Below are positions 45,721 to 57,185 of a stretch of DNA of 64,000 nt, piece after piece. This DNA comes from Paguma larvata (lineage: Eukaryota; Chordata; Mammalia; Carnivora; Viverridae). The stretch covers positions 52,347,116 to 52,411,115 of the forward strand of contig CM057826.1 of NCBI GenBank assembly GCA_030068075.1, written 5' to 3'. The position numbers and the translations under genes are program-made. The notes under the pieces are model-generated. The model was given only the letters and a program-made list of their open reading frames with translations. It ran no database searches and was not told where the DNA came from. Each line of letters begins with the position of its first letter. The stretch's first letter is position 1.

Positions 45721-45935
45721 TTTTTTTTTTTTAATGTTTATTTATTTTTGAGAGACATAGAGGCACAGCATGAACAGGGGAAGGGCAGAGAGAGAGGGAG
45801 ACACAGAATCAGAAGCAGGCTCCAGGCTCTGAGCCATCAGCACAGTGCCTGACGCGGGGCTCGAACTCACAGACCGCGAGATCATGACCTGAGCTGAAGT
45901 TGGCCACCCAACCGACTGAGCCACCCAGGCGCCCC
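45721..45935 (-). mobile_element. Young carnivoran tRNA-SINE
   Basis: Antisense full-length copy near consensus: TTTATTTATTTTTGAGAGAC, GCCTGACGCGGGGCTCGAAC, AGACCGCGAGATCATGACC, CAACCGACTGAGCCACCCAG, GCGCCCC. Perfect 18-bp target duplication AGAATTTTCACATATCTT (45703-45720 and 45936-45953). Confidence 0.98.
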
Positions 45936-45953
45936 AGAATTTTCACATATCTT

Positions 45954-46914
45954 GGTTAGAGGTCAACATGCCAGTGTTTCTAGATAGTAAATTTACTATG
46001 TTTGGCTAGGTATGGGAAATGAGTTATAAATCTCTGTTGAGTTCAACTAAGTAATTTCACTAGAAAACACATGAATTCCACAGAGGTGAAAGCTAAATTA
46101 CCTTTCCCTCAATCAATGTAGACAACCAATTGGAAATTTGGTAGCCTTAAAGTTTCTTTTTTTTGTACTCAACAATACATTAGTACCTGAAGTAACTGGG
46201 TAAATGACTTTGCATATTCAAAATCATGACCATTCTCTCTTACAAGCAATCGCTTTTGTAAAAAAAAAAAATAGGGAAAAGAAAAAAATTAGATTTTTGT
46301 ATTTGTTTTTCAGTTTAAATATTTTCCAGGCATTTGTCTTTTTACTAAAAGTATAATTTATGCAATATTGTGATTAATCCATCAAAAATATTAATACTCA
46401 TAATACTCAACATTATGCTAGTTTATGTAATATGTGTTCATGCAAGCCGAGACTTTATTTGGACACATAAGTAAGCAAACATGAAAAATAGAGATAGAGG
46501 TAAACAAGTCACTAAACCCTCAATTGTTCTATTTTTTGAAACAATCTCTTTCTCTGTGTCAACAGTGACTCTTAGTAATTTGGAGGTACAGATATGAACA
46601 GAGCCTTGGAGATACAGGTTTTCAAAGATGGGCAGAATTTTTTAAAAGGCAAAGTAGGAGTGTGGGTATGGAGGGCAGATTTTATGCGAAAGGAATAGCA
46701 TGACCAAAGAAGACACAGTTTTTGGGAAAGAAAGAAAACTTTGTGGAGACAAGTTGTTAGGCAGGGAAATAGTCAAAGTAGGTTACCAAGGAAGATGACT
46801 AGGGGAATAACAGGAAAAAGCTGAAAAACTGAGCACTTAATATAGGGAACAAGGAACTATTCTTTGTAATTAATCAAAAGAATGACAGAATAAAGTGTTT
46901 CAGTTTTTGAGAGG
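45954..46914. other. Unassigned stretch
   Basis: An A-run at 46260-46271; nothing else recognised. Confidence 0.4.
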
Positions 46915-47120
46915 CATTTTATAGGAGTGATTAAGCTTACACACTATGGAATCATGCCTCCTGGTTCAAAACATACCCTTATAAATTATATGTATATGTC
47001 TGTCTTAGTTTCTGCATCTGTAAAAAAAAATACTTCCTGTTCTTCTAGAGTTGTGGTGAACCTAAATCAGCTAATGCATTTAAAGCACTGGGATATAGTT
47101 AGCATTTAATAAAAGCGGGC
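46915..47120 (-). repeat. MIR SINE, antisense, near full length
   Basis: GGAGTGATTAAGCTTACACA, CTATGGAATCATGCCTCC, TGGTTCAAAACATACCCTTA, TTAGTTTCTGCATCTGTAAA, GAGTTGTGGTGAACCTAAAT and AAAGCACTGGGATATAG follow antisense MIR end to end (CTCTGGAGCCAGACTGCC, GGGTTCAAATCCC, TCAGTTTCCTCATCTGTAAA, GGTTGTTGTGAGGATTAAAT). Confidence 0.9.
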
Positions 47121-48689
47121 TACCTGTTTACTGGAGAGGGAGACTTAATCAGCCAGTGGCATTGAAGATGGTTTGGATGAAGAACCTGGAACAAAATAAA
47201 CAACTGAACCTGATATAGTAGTCACTAGCCTTTGAACTATTTACAGCCATAGAGCCTGTCAAACTCATCATCACATTGTCAATATCCAGGAGAGTGCCTG
47301 GTGCAAAAAGATACACACCACGTGCTGAATATTATTACAAAATGAGGTGAACCAGGCATGGGTCTATTTTAACAACTATGGAAACAAATAAAAAATAATA
47401 AAGCACACATGGGACATATTTTAAAGGAAAAACTGTACTGTAGAATAATCTATAGTTCAGTCCAAGCTTCATAACTCAATAGCCTTTTCATTTTGATTAG
47501 GTCATTGTAATGCTTCTGAAATTACATTTCATCATACAAGGGCGATACTATTTAGAGGATTATTTTGAGAATTAAGTGAGATAGTGCTTGTGAAATTGTT
47601 GTGTAAGCTCTAAGTTTTGCATGAGGTTTGATATGAGAACAAGAGGAAAGTAGAGATTCTAAAGTCTTAGAAAGGGTGCTCATTTGGGAGAAGTATTTGG
47701 TTCAGTTTTTAAAAATAGGTTTGAGGTAATATCTCAACTCTTTGCTCCAAGACCACTTCAAATAAAAAAAATTAAAGGATTCATAGACCACTTCCTGAAT
47801 ATGCAGCCTGCCACTATATATGAATGAAAACATTCCTTATTGGGAAGAGTGGTATTACTTTTAATGCAGTTACCCAAAAGGTAATGTCTGCATCAAAAAG
47901 CCATCTCTCTCCCTCCCTCCTTCTCTCTCTCTCTCTCTGTCTCTCTCTCTCTCATCTATGTCTATATAGATTTACATGTATTTTGTACACATACCTGTAT
48001 ATATATTTACATATGTATGTGTATACATATGTACATATACACACATATTCATAAAACAAACTTTCCGAGGTCTAGGTGCCATGCTAAGAGACATGGTGCT
48101 ATACATATGCAAATAAAATTACATACACAAAATCAATAATCATTTACTACAATTGGGAAAAGCAATATAAGTTGCTCTAGTGCTGGACTCCATGGTGTAA
48201 TGATATTCAGAGTGCTTTTTTTCTAGTCCTGACCTTATACAAGTTTATGAAAGTTATCTCTGTTCATCTCTTATTTATAATGTGAGCTAGAAAATTTTGA
48301 GAAACTTCTGGGTAGAGTAGCCTTAACAACTACTTTTTATTATTTATTCTACCTTTATTGCTTAATTTTCCTGAAGATTTTTGAATCATTTAAGTACTCC
48401 TTCTAAAATTCCAAAGTTTCACTGTGAACTTGAGCACTAACAGCTTAGTTATGAGTTTCCACCTTAACTGTCAGTCTTCAGGGAAAAGATGTGTGCCGGG
48501 GGTGGGACTTAGCAGTGGAATGCTTCACTGTTGCTCCCATTTCAGAGGGTATTGTCTGCAAAAATGCTGTAAATCTAATTTTTAAAATAATACCAAAGAA
48601 AATCTTAAGATAAATTGTGATTTTTTGAACTATGGAATTTGAGCAGATCACTTGTCCAACAGGCTTTGTCACCTTAAAATGTCAAGCAT
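47121..48689. other. Unassigned stretch with CT-rich and TA-rich simple repeats
   Basis: A (TC)n tract with CCCTCCCTCC interruptions at 47904-47953, followed by TATATGTATG-type repeats at 47960-48050. A weak antisense MIR-like segment may lie at 47515-47605. No gene seen. Confidence 0.45.
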
Positions 48690-49010
48690 TTCATCACAAC
48701 AGTGATGCCATCAGCAGTATAGGAGAGCATTGTCTCAACATGAGCCCTTGATGTGGTGAACTGTTTTCAAAGACAACTGCAAAAATTTCTTCCAACACAT
48801 GTGCTCTTCTACAATGCTGCTTTTCCTTTCTTCCCATCAAGAAATGGAGTCTCTGCCCTCTTGACTCCAATCTGGAGAAATCCTCTGACTTGCTTTGCAC
48901 AAGAGAAGGACACAGAAGTGACGCTGAGAGACTTCAAAGGCTAGGCCTTGTAAGGCATTGAATGGTCCATTTTGCCCTTTTGGAATCCTGAGACTAAATC
49001 TCTATTGCCT
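48690..49010. repeat. Ancient interspersed repeat, family uncertain
   Basis: TGTGGTGAACTGTTTTCAAA, CATGTGCTCTTCTACAATGC, GACTTGCTTTGCACAAGA, AAGTGACGCTGAGAGACTTC, AGGCCTTGTAAGGCATTG and TTTTGCCCTTTTGGAATCC recall a common mammalian repeat containing TGACTTGCTTTGGCCAATAG, GAAGTGACGCTG and GCCTTAAGAGGCC. I cannot place the family. Confidence 0.45.
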
Positions 49011-50182
49011 CCTGGCATTGCATTTTAGGATGATTTGTTATGTAGCAAAAGAAAGTGGATAGACTCTAATGCATGACTCATAGGTGAAGCAAGCGTATAA
49101 ACAAACATACAAAGGCCAATGCATCAGAAAGGATAAGCCTTTTTCCTTAGGAAAAACCCTTATTCTCTCATCTCTCATCAACAAATTTGCCTATTTATTT
49201 TTAGACTCATTTCTATAAAGATTTTTTTAACAAGCCCTTTGGTGCATAGCATGCTACATTTCATGGAGGAAATGCTACACGTGATTTATTTCCCCATTGA
49301 CCCATTTGCCTGTCTGTGCTACAGGATGGAAAAGGGGTCACACGCATGCAGGTCTCAAGGAGGATTTGGGCCTAGAAGGACAGTAGGATTTGGTACAGGA
49401 AAAGTGGTTTGCCCTTTTATTGAGGTTAATTTTCTGTCTAGCTTGTGTGTATTTTTCACATCAGACATAGCTCAATGCCAGTTCATCTGGATGTGTGAGA
49501 TTGTCCTGTGTATCTAGGATCAGATCTTGGAGGGCATGGCTTGCAAAATTCTGGGGAGAAATCAGATAGTATGTAATAAAGCTAAATGAACCCATGATTA
49601 TCAGATGACCATTTCTATTCTCCAATTAAATAAGCATTAGTTGTTATAAGCCTGTCAATATAGTCCGTTTTACCTGTTACATATCAGCCCTTTGTGATTT
49701 CATTAGAGTATAAGTCAATGAGGCATCTCGGTAGAACTTTTTCTTAAGGTTTATGTTTGGATAGTTAATTATATGGTACCATCTAAATATAATATGATCT
49801 ACCTAAAATATTTATGATTGAATCTGTTTTGATAGAAAACTCAAAAAACTTCTTGTAGGAAACTTTGCTTGCAAGTATCAAGTTTACTTCAGGTTTCCAT
49901 TGTATTGTTCAGAATGAATTGTATGAAAGGAAAATGGAACTATTTTAAAGGGTTCATTGGATTTAATATGTATTAGATATATAGACATTTTTCTCAGGGT
50001 GGCATTGGAAGTAGCTCAGCTTTCCAAAATGAGTGCTTTGAAAAGATTTGAGATGATTTGGTAAATATATATATATGTACATATATACATACTTGGTGTG
50101 ACTCTGAAACAATGCTAAACAATGTAATTAACAAAGACTTTTTTTATTCAATAGCCTTCTGTAATACTTCCATGCTTTTCTA
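49011..50182. other. Unassigned AT-rich stretch
   Basis: A (TA)/(TG) tract at 50063-50091. No gene or named element recognised. Confidence 0.4.
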
Positions 50183-50192
50183 GTGGGAATTG

Positions 50193-50427
50193 GGAGTGCA
50201 TGGGTGGCTCAGTTGGTTGACCTTCTGACTCTAGATTTCGGCTCAGGTCATGTTCCCAGGGTCATAAGTTTGAGCCTCAAATCAGACTCCATGCTGAGTA
50301 TGGAGTATGCTTGGGATTTTCTATCTCTCTCTCTGTCTCTCTCTCTCTCTCTGTCTCTGTCCCTCCCCCTGCTTGCATGCCTGCTCTGTCTCAAATATAA
50401 GTAGGCAAGTAAATAAATAAAATATAA
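50193..50427 (+). mobile_element. Older carnivoran CAN-SINE subfamily copy
   Basis: Sense copy GGAGTGCATGGGTGGCTCAG, CTCTAGATTTCGGCTCAGGT, CCCAGGGTCATAAGTTTGAG, CTCCATGCTGAGTATGGAGT, a long CT tract and CTCAAATATAAGTAGGCAAG. The diagnostic CAGGGTCAT and CATGCTGAGTATGGAG words mark an older subfamily than the copies at 38.8 and 45.7 kb. Flanks TGGGAATTG / TGGGAGTTG. Confidence 0.93.
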
Positions 50428-50436
50428 TGGGAGTTG

Positions 50437-51945
50437 TTTCAATAAAGCACATTAAAGATGCAGTTTTACCATTATCAGTTTCATATTTAAAGGTTTAACT
50501 TTCGTACCCTCGTATGCATTAGTTATTTTTACTATTTCCATAATTTATTAACTATTGGATTTCTAAACTGTCAGCTACACTAAATTTGGGAAGCTACAAT
50601 TCTCCAACCCGTGTTGGAGAGTTGCCAAATTGTATTAACTTTAGATGAATGGGCCCTCTATTTTATTTTGCAACATTTGATGGTAGCAAGTTCTAAGCAC
50701 CATGTGTCACATAAAGTGGATGACAGTAGGGTGGTATCTCGATGCAGAAGCACAAATATGAATAATGGAACTGAAGAATCTATAATAAGTTACTGCAGGT
50801 GGTGACTCCAGAGGAAGACAGTTCTGTGTAAAAACAGCACCAATTAATGACAGATGAAAAAAAAGAAAGTAGAGAAAAATTCCTCTGGCGCATCTAACAA
50901 CCTAAGTCACCAGGGCTATAAAAATCTCGAGTTTTTTAATAAGCATTATGAATTTTAATTTTTTCTAATACCCTTAGAATGCCTTAAACTAACTTTTTTC
51001 AGAATGAAGAATATGCATGCTATGTAAAGTATTCTTCCATACTTTGAAGGTTAATTTATTTTGGTCGAGGATCTTAGCCAGGGGCAACATTCAGTGCCAT
51101 GAATGAGGCAATGATAAGCTTGTACTGCCATAGAGTTAAACACACAGTATGGAAGAGGAAGAAGAAAGCTGTAGGAATTATCAAATTTATGCATTTGTTA
51201 AAATATAGTTATAATATATATTCCATGATTAATAGTTGCAGCTGTGAGAAGTGTACAAGGTTATGAAATACTAAAAAGAAAATGACAGTTAGAACATAAT
51301 TAGTGTCTTCCTGGGTAGAACTCATGGGCAACCCCTTCAGGGTTGAACCCAGGCAAGTAAATTGTAGATCTGGTGATAGGAACCAAACAAACCTCACTGT
51401 AGAGAAGAAGACCCTGGGCTACTATCCGATCACTTACCTGTATTGCTTTAATGATTTAGATAAAGAAGCCATTATGCTAGTAAGCTAGCTAATTTAAAAT
51501 AATTTCACATAAAAATAAGTTGCTTAAGCTTAATTTTTACAGATACTGAAGCATTATTAAGACTTGTCTAGCAGAGTGAATGGCAAAAATGTCTTTGAGA
51601 ATTATAAGCTTCTGAATTCAACCTATTTTCATTCTCTCTCTGAATCAAGCCCATTTAATTTGAAGGTCTTTCTCAAAATAAAATGAAATGAAGTAAAAGG
51701 TAACAACAACCGCCATCAATGCTTTTCTCCTTCTCATGTTTGGTCCAGATGTGACATCACTTTTGCTCATGTTCATTAATGAAACTGAGTCAGAGTTTTC
51801 CAACTTAATCACAAAGGAAGGTAGGAAATACAGTCTTCCTATGCATCCAGCGAGAAGAAATGGGATGACATGGGTCACATCAGATTCTGCAACATTGATA
51901 ATTACGGACTGTTTCTATCACCCTGTGAGTGATAGAATATAGATC
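50437..51945. other. 1.5-kb unassigned stretch
   Basis: No gene or element recognised. Confidence 0.4.
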
Positions 51946-52016
51946 TGTATATCTATATCTATCTATATCTAGATCATCTATATATCTATTTATATATAGT
52001 AGATAGAACATCTATC

Positions 52017-52070
<54 letters not shown>
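51946..52070. repeat. (TATC)n tetranucleotide microsatellite
   Basis: Imperfect TATC/TATATC units from 51946, ending in a pure run of 11 TATC units at 52027-52070. It sits exactly where the A-tail of the adjoining antisense SINE would be, so it probably grew from that tail. Confidence 0.97.
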
Positions 52071-52073
<3 letters not shown>

Positions 52074-52489
52074 ATTTGAGAGCATGAGTGGGTGTGGGAG
52101 AGGGGTACAGGGAGAGAGGGAATCTTTTTTTTCTTAAATTTTTTTTAATGTTTATTTTATTTTTGAGACAGAGACAAAGTATGAGTCGGGGAGGGGCAGA
52201 GAGAGAAAGAGACACAGAATCTGAAGCAGGCTCCAGGCTCTGAGCTGCCAGCACAGAGCCCGATGCGGGGCTTGAACTCACGGACCGAGAGATCATGACC
52301 TGAGTCGAAGTCGGATGCTCAACCGACTGAGCCACAGGCACCCCAGAGAGGGAATCTTAAACAGGCTCCACGCTCAGTGTGGAACCTGACACAGAGTTCA
52401 GTGTGGGGCTCGATACCATGACCCTAGGATCATGACTTGAGTGGAAATCTTGAGTCGGATGCTCAACCAATTGAGCCACCAAAGCACAC
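52071..52489 (-). mobile_element. Older CAN-SINE, antisense, split by a second SINE
   Basis: Left part 52071-52126: TATTTGAGAGCATGAGTGGG, GTACAGGGAGAGAGGGAATC. Right part 52345-52489: TTAAACAGGCTCCACGCTCA, GTGTGGGGCTCGATACCATG, ACCCTAGGATCATGACTTGA, GGATGCTCAACCAATTGAGC, CACCAAAGCACAC. The ACCCTAGGATCATGA word marks the older subfamily. Interrupted by the SINE at 52127-52344. Confidence 0.9.
52127..52344 (-). mobile_element. Carnivoran tRNA-SINE nested in another SINE
   Basis: Antisense copy: T-rich start, GAGTCGGGGAGGGGCAGAGA, CTGAAGCAGGCTCCAGGCTC, GCCCGATGCGGGGCTTGAAC, GAGATCATGACCTGAGTCGA, GAGCCACAGGCACCCC. Bounded by a perfect 14-bp duplication AGAGAGGGAATCTT (52113-52126 and 52345-52358) of the host SINE. 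Confidence 0.97.
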
Positions 52490-53905
52490 TAGATAACATT
52501 TCCATTCTTTCCAATTCAAAAGGAACTTTTTAAAAAAGAGTTTCATTGCATGTTTATTGAAGCCCATTAAGCTGAGTAGTAATGTCACTGGGAAGTTTTT
52601 GTTAGATCATTCCTGTTTTACGCTTAATTGGATAAAGTCACGCAGTCTCAAATTAAGCATCATTCTACACATCATTCTTCATATACTCTGATCTTTGTCT
52701 AGTGTCCCATTCCTCACTGGCTAATGATGGTTTTCTTGGAATCATTATAATAGTGCTGATCCATTAATCTCAAAATTCAAACCTCCCATTTTATAATAAC
52801 CAAAATACAAGCTAAATATTTCTAAGAGATCAGGAATCTTTCCTTTGGTCTTTATCTTACTCAATACGATGTATTTCTTCCCTAATTCTTAAAAATGTTG
52901 TGAATCGTTACTAAGAATTTTCTTTAAAGAGATGTTGTAGAAATTTTATCTATTGCTTCTCATGGAAAGCTTTCTAAAATTGCATTTTGTTCCCCTTTTC
53001 CTTTCTATAGTTGAATCCACAGCAGAGGCTAATAATTTCTCTTCGTTTGTGTCTTCCGTCTCTTAACCGTCTAGCCTGTCACCATCTTCACCTCCCCACC
53101 TTCAGTCCTTGCTCCAACAGTAACCAAGCACCACTCTTTTGACAGGTGAAACACTTGCACTTTCTTTTTTTAGCATTAAGCAACATTTAATCAACTACTT
53201 TTATAGCTATTTGACAAGCTATAACAGAAAAAAAATATGTTGTATCTTTACAAATAAATTGCTTTGCAAGTAGAATTTCACTGAGCAAGGTGTTAAATGT
53301 ATTATCACATAGCACAGTCTAAAGTAAAATTTGTCTAATCTCTTTTCTTATGACACCATCTTGGAAAAGACACTGGCAAATATTTTCCTAGGAGGGATTC
53401 CATTACTCCCTAAAGGCAGTCTTATTTTAGCATGAATCACTGCTTAGTGCTACTAACCTTTCAATAGCACCTATCATAGAGGACTTTTTCCCAAGATACA
53501 TTTAATTAAAACAAAACAAAACAAAACAAAACCCAAGACTGTGTTTAAATATACACTTGTGTCTATGTGGGCTTATATGCCAAAATTTGTACAAGTTAAG
53601 TTTTTCTTGTTTTTGCAATCTCTTGGATTACTGCCCATACTTGAGGAAAATAGCATGTTAATCTTTCAGTAGTTAAAATATTTTTCTTTCACTGATGATT
53701 TAAAACTGATTTGAAAAATATATTCAATTGTTTTTCCTTTTACATTTTAGCACATTTCTTTGGTTCTTATCTGAATTGGTACATTGGCTTTTTAAAAATA
53801 ACAAAATGGTTTGAATTTAAAATCTGTCAAACATCTCTAGAGCTTGCAGAGTGCCTTCCATATAATCAGTGATATATACATAGAATATTTTTAATATTAT
53901 CTTTA
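52490..53905. other. 1.4-kb unassigned stretch
   Basis: An (AAAAC)5 repeat at about 53508-53531. No gene or named element recognised. Confidence 0.4.
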
Positions 53906-53929
53906 TTCAGAAATGTAAAACTGCTTAAC

Positions 53930-54136
53930 GGACACCTGGGTGGTTCCATAGGCTAAGTGACTGACTTTATTTTGGCTCAGGTCATGATCTCCTAGTTGGT
54001 GAGTTCTAGCCGTGCAACGGGCTCTGTGCTGACAGTGTGGAGCCTGCTTGGGATTCTTTCTTTCCTCTCTCTTTGCCCCTCCCCAACTCCTGCTCTTTCT
54101 CAAAATAAATAAATAAACATTGTTTTAAAAAAGGGA
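53930..54136 (+). mobile_element. Carnivoran tRNA-SINE
   Basis: Sense copy GGACACCTGGGTGGTTCCAT, GGCTCAGGTCATGATCTCCT, GGAGCCTGCTTGGGATTC, CCCCTCCCCAACTCCTGC, CTCAAAATAAATAAATAAAC. Partial flanking duplication GAAATGTAAAACTG / GAAATGTAAAAATG. Confidence 0.94.
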
Positions 54137-54285
54137 AATGTAAAAATGAAATGAAGTAAAATAAAAAGTGTAAAAGGATGTATCAAGGGGTCAGTTTTTT
54201 GTTTTTTTCTGTATCCCTGAATTGAATAATAACTTTAAAACAGACCATCAAAAATGTGCTGGGAGTTGACCAGGGTTAGAAACTT

Positions 54286-54407
54286 AAAAAAATTTTTTTT
54301 AATTCATTTTTATTTTTTCAGTAAATTGTATGCCCTATATGAGACTTGAACTCATGACCCTGAGATCTGGAGTCACATGCTCTGTGTACTGAACCAGCCA
54401 GGTGCCC
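54286..54407 (-). mobile_element. Older CAN-SINE, truncated
   Basis: Antisense head and part of the body: ATGAGACTTGAACTCATGAC, CCTGAGATCTGGAGTCACAT, GCTCTGTGTACTGAACCAGC, CAGGTGCCCC. Flanking near-duplicates CCAGGGTTAGAAACTT and CCAGAGTTAGGGAAACTT. The ACCCTGAGAT word marks an old subfamily. Confidence 0.85.
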
Positions 54408-54425
54408 CCAGAGTTAGGGAAACTT

Positions 54426-54741
54426 TTAATGACAATATGACATATATCTTCTTGTGGGTGAAATCAATTGCTTATGTCAATTGCCTCCTTATTATCCTTC
54501 TTATCTGTAACTGTATTCTGACTTTGGCAGGGGACACAATAGGAGTGGGTCTGATTAACTGGAGAAAACAAACGAAATGTGAATCAGTGGTGGGAAGCTC
54601 AGTAAATAGTGATCTCTGGTATGAAAATATGCTTTAAAGAAAGACTTTCAACAATACACACCTATATGCTATGTTAAATTAGTACCATAATGATCATAAA
54701 CAAATACTAATGATAAATTAAGCCATTAATAAATGTTCATG
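54426..54741. other. Unassigned stretch
   Basis: Short chance frame 54377-54637 begins inside the SINE head, so it is not a gene. Nothing else recognised. Confidence 0.4.
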
Positions 54742-55547
54742 TGTCATGGACTCTGGATCTGGAGTTCTTTCTTGTCCAGAAAAGCAGAACGCAGGATTAA
54801 AAATGCGAGAGAGGATAATGTCTGAGAGGAGACAAGAGCCCTGAGTAAGGGTCCTTGCTCTGCTTTTATTGGGATCAGAAGGCTTACAAGTGTGGCGATG
54901 GGCATACACACAAAGAGGCATAAAATTGTGAACATTAACTCATTGGCATGAGGGAAAGAGGGTTTTGAAGATATGTGGTGTTAGGGGTTTGGGTTAGTAC
55001 AAAAGAAAATCCTGGCACCAGGCAGAGGTAGTTTACAATAGATGTGAGGCACCACCTATGTTTACTTAAACTGGTCAAGGGGAGAAGAAAGAGCATGCTG
55101 TCTCAGGGTCAATAATGCACCTTTCTTTTGCTAATTAGCTCTGCTATGGGCAACTCCCTCCCCCTGTGGTCTATAGCCCTGTTTACCTGTTTACTTAATT
55201 TGGTCCTTACTTCCTGTGAAAGCAGCTTTCTGCTATTGTACTAAATTGGGGGACATTTCTGCCCTGAATACCTAATTTTGTTTACTTCATCTTGGAAGAT
55301 TTCAGCCTGAGGTTCTCTATTCCTATACTTTTGTCCTATACTTTACCTAATCTTATTTACCTAATCTTGTTTATCCAAACTTGGGTATATACATCCTATG
55401 GTTTTCTAATTCTCTATGCCTTGTTAACCTATCACTGCATGCTCAGGAAATCCCTAAACTCATTCCCCACATTCAGGCTTAGGGGTTGTTATATAATATA
55501 GATTAAAAGTGCCCGTTTGGCCCTTTAAATATTCTCTTATTTTTACA
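54742..55547 (-). mobile_element. Candidate endogenous retrovirus LTR
   Basis: On the minus strand the segment starts TGTAAAAATAAGAG and ends GAGTCCATGACA, i.e. TG...CA ends about 806 bp apart. An AATAAA signal (CCCAATAAAAGCAGAGCAAG, near 54870) lies about 130 bases before the end, followed by CTTGTCTCCTCTCAGAC, an R/U5-like arrangement. Purine-rich AACCAAGGTGGGAT directly precedes the start and could be a polypurine tract. No gag, pol or env frame and no matching second LTR are in the window. Family not identified; carnivoran-specific origin is possible. Confidence 0.55.
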
Positions 55548-56334
55548 ATCCCACCTTGGTTTCTCAACTTTCTGTGATCATGAAATGTCTCTGGCAACTA
55601 AGAGAGGATGAAATAAAAAGTCCTTTATATCCTTCTAATTCACAAGCCCTAAACCAAACATCTTGAAAACATCTCTTTCACAGTGAGGGATTAATTCTAG
55701 CAATCAAAACCTACCAGTGAATGTGTCAAACACAATCAAGCCTGGCATTTGTGTTATTACAATGTCAATATGATACCTCTGTTGTCCTAGAAAACTTAAA
55801 ACATCATTGAGATTATCAATGCTGGTACTTTTGCTTTATTTAAGAAATTGATTACTTTAACATTGTAGAATGGAAAAATAAACTTCTGCAGATCAATAAA
55901 ACACTACTCTCTCTCATGCACTCCTTTTTCCCCTGATAAATGTTCTTGTTAAATGCTACTGTTCAGTGCTAGCTTAGCTAACAGACTCTACATATTAGGT
56001 TTGAGCAGCTGTTGCTAACACACTGTTCCATCCTCTGTGTCTTGTTTGCTTTTCAGCAGCTCAGCGACAGTTTGGACACCCAATCATGTGCTAAAGATGT
56101 AAAGTTATTTTGATAATAATTAATAGAGAATACTAGCCAGGAAATGATATAAGGCTCTCTGAATCATGCTCATACTTTGAAGAAAACAGGAATTATTAAT
56201 GGAAATATTTGCCAAATCCAAAGAAACTGAGAAATGAGTAATACCCCCAATACTTCATCTCATCTAAAGATGACATGGTAAGAAGTAAAATTTCAAAAGC
56301 ATTGAGTCACTGATTCTTTACCACGGCATGATAT
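55548..56334. other. Unassigned stretch
   Basis: The first 40 bases could be the 3' end of retroviral internal sequence next to the LTR. Nothing else recognised. Confidence 0.35.
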
Positions 56335-56349
56335 AAGCTCTCTCTTCTT

Positions 56350-56569
56350 TTTTTTTTAATGTTTACTTATTTTTGAGAGAGAGAGAGACCAGAGTGTGGG
56401 AGACACAGAGGAGAGACAGAGAGAGAGAGGGAGACACAGAATCGGAAGCAAACTCCAAGCTCTGAGCTGTCAGCACAGAGCCTTATGTGGGGCTTGGACT
56501 CACAAACCGTGAGATCAAGACCCGAGCCAAAGTTGGACACTTAATTGACTTAGCCACCCAGGCATCCCT
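56350..56569 (-). mobile_element. Carnivoran tRNA-SINE
   Basis: Antisense copy: AATGTTTACTTATTTTTGAG, GAGAGGGAGACACAGAATCG, GAGCTGTCAGCACAGAGCC, AACCGTGAGATCAAGACCCG, TAGCCACCCAGGCATCCC. Contains an expanded GAGACACAGAGGAGAGACAG section. Flanks AAGCTCTCTCTTCTT / AAACTCCCTCTTCTT. Confidence 0.95.
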
Positions 56570-56719
56570 AAACTCCCTCTTCTTAGTTTTAGGCTCTATA
56601 CATGTGTATACAATGTATATATATTCATTCTATTAATGATGTAAAATTAACAATATTTGCTTCAATGTTAACTAATTAATTGATTCTACTCTTCTCAATA
56701 TTATATCTGTTTTTTTTCC

Positions 56720-56818
56720 TGTAAGACTTTAATCCCATGAGATCAGAGACTCTGTAATACAAGTGGTCTTAATTCAACATGACAGTGTGTATTTGTTGAA
56801 TGAATGAGTGACTACATA
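56720..56818 (+). repeat. L2 LINE 3' end, sense
   Basis: CCATGAGATCAGAGACTCTG and TATTTGTTGAATGAATGAGT fit the L2 3' end. Confidence 0.65.
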
Positions 56819-57185
56819 CACCATGGAGAGGCAGAGTATAATTCTTTGTTTTTTTTCTAAAAGTCAACAGCCATTTTGGAGAGTAAAAGTTAATATACAA
56901 CAAAAATTAAGTAACTCAAAATGGTGATAGTGGAATAATAAGGCAAGGATTCTACACCAAGTGATGCTGGGAGCCATCTTGAGCATACAGGTTGAGCTGC
57001 TTCCCTGTGTGAGAAGGCAGTCACAGCAAGGCTCCTGCTAATCAAATGGTGCCCCATCTTACCACCTTCTAAATAACCTTTCAGGCTTGGATTTCTTGAA
57101 TTGCCCTCCTTGGCCTCAAAGGATGTAATGCTCTTTTGTTTTATGACATTCAAATAAAAAAGGGGACCTGGAATGTGCTGCATTG
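56819..57185. other. Unassigned stretch
   Basis: No element recognised; it could be the 5' part of the LTR candidate that follows. Confidence 0.35.

Noticed and set aside
51736..51942. 68-codon plus frame with antisense frame at 51645-51878
   Set aside because: No domain, no splice signals, overlapping frames on both strands; chance.
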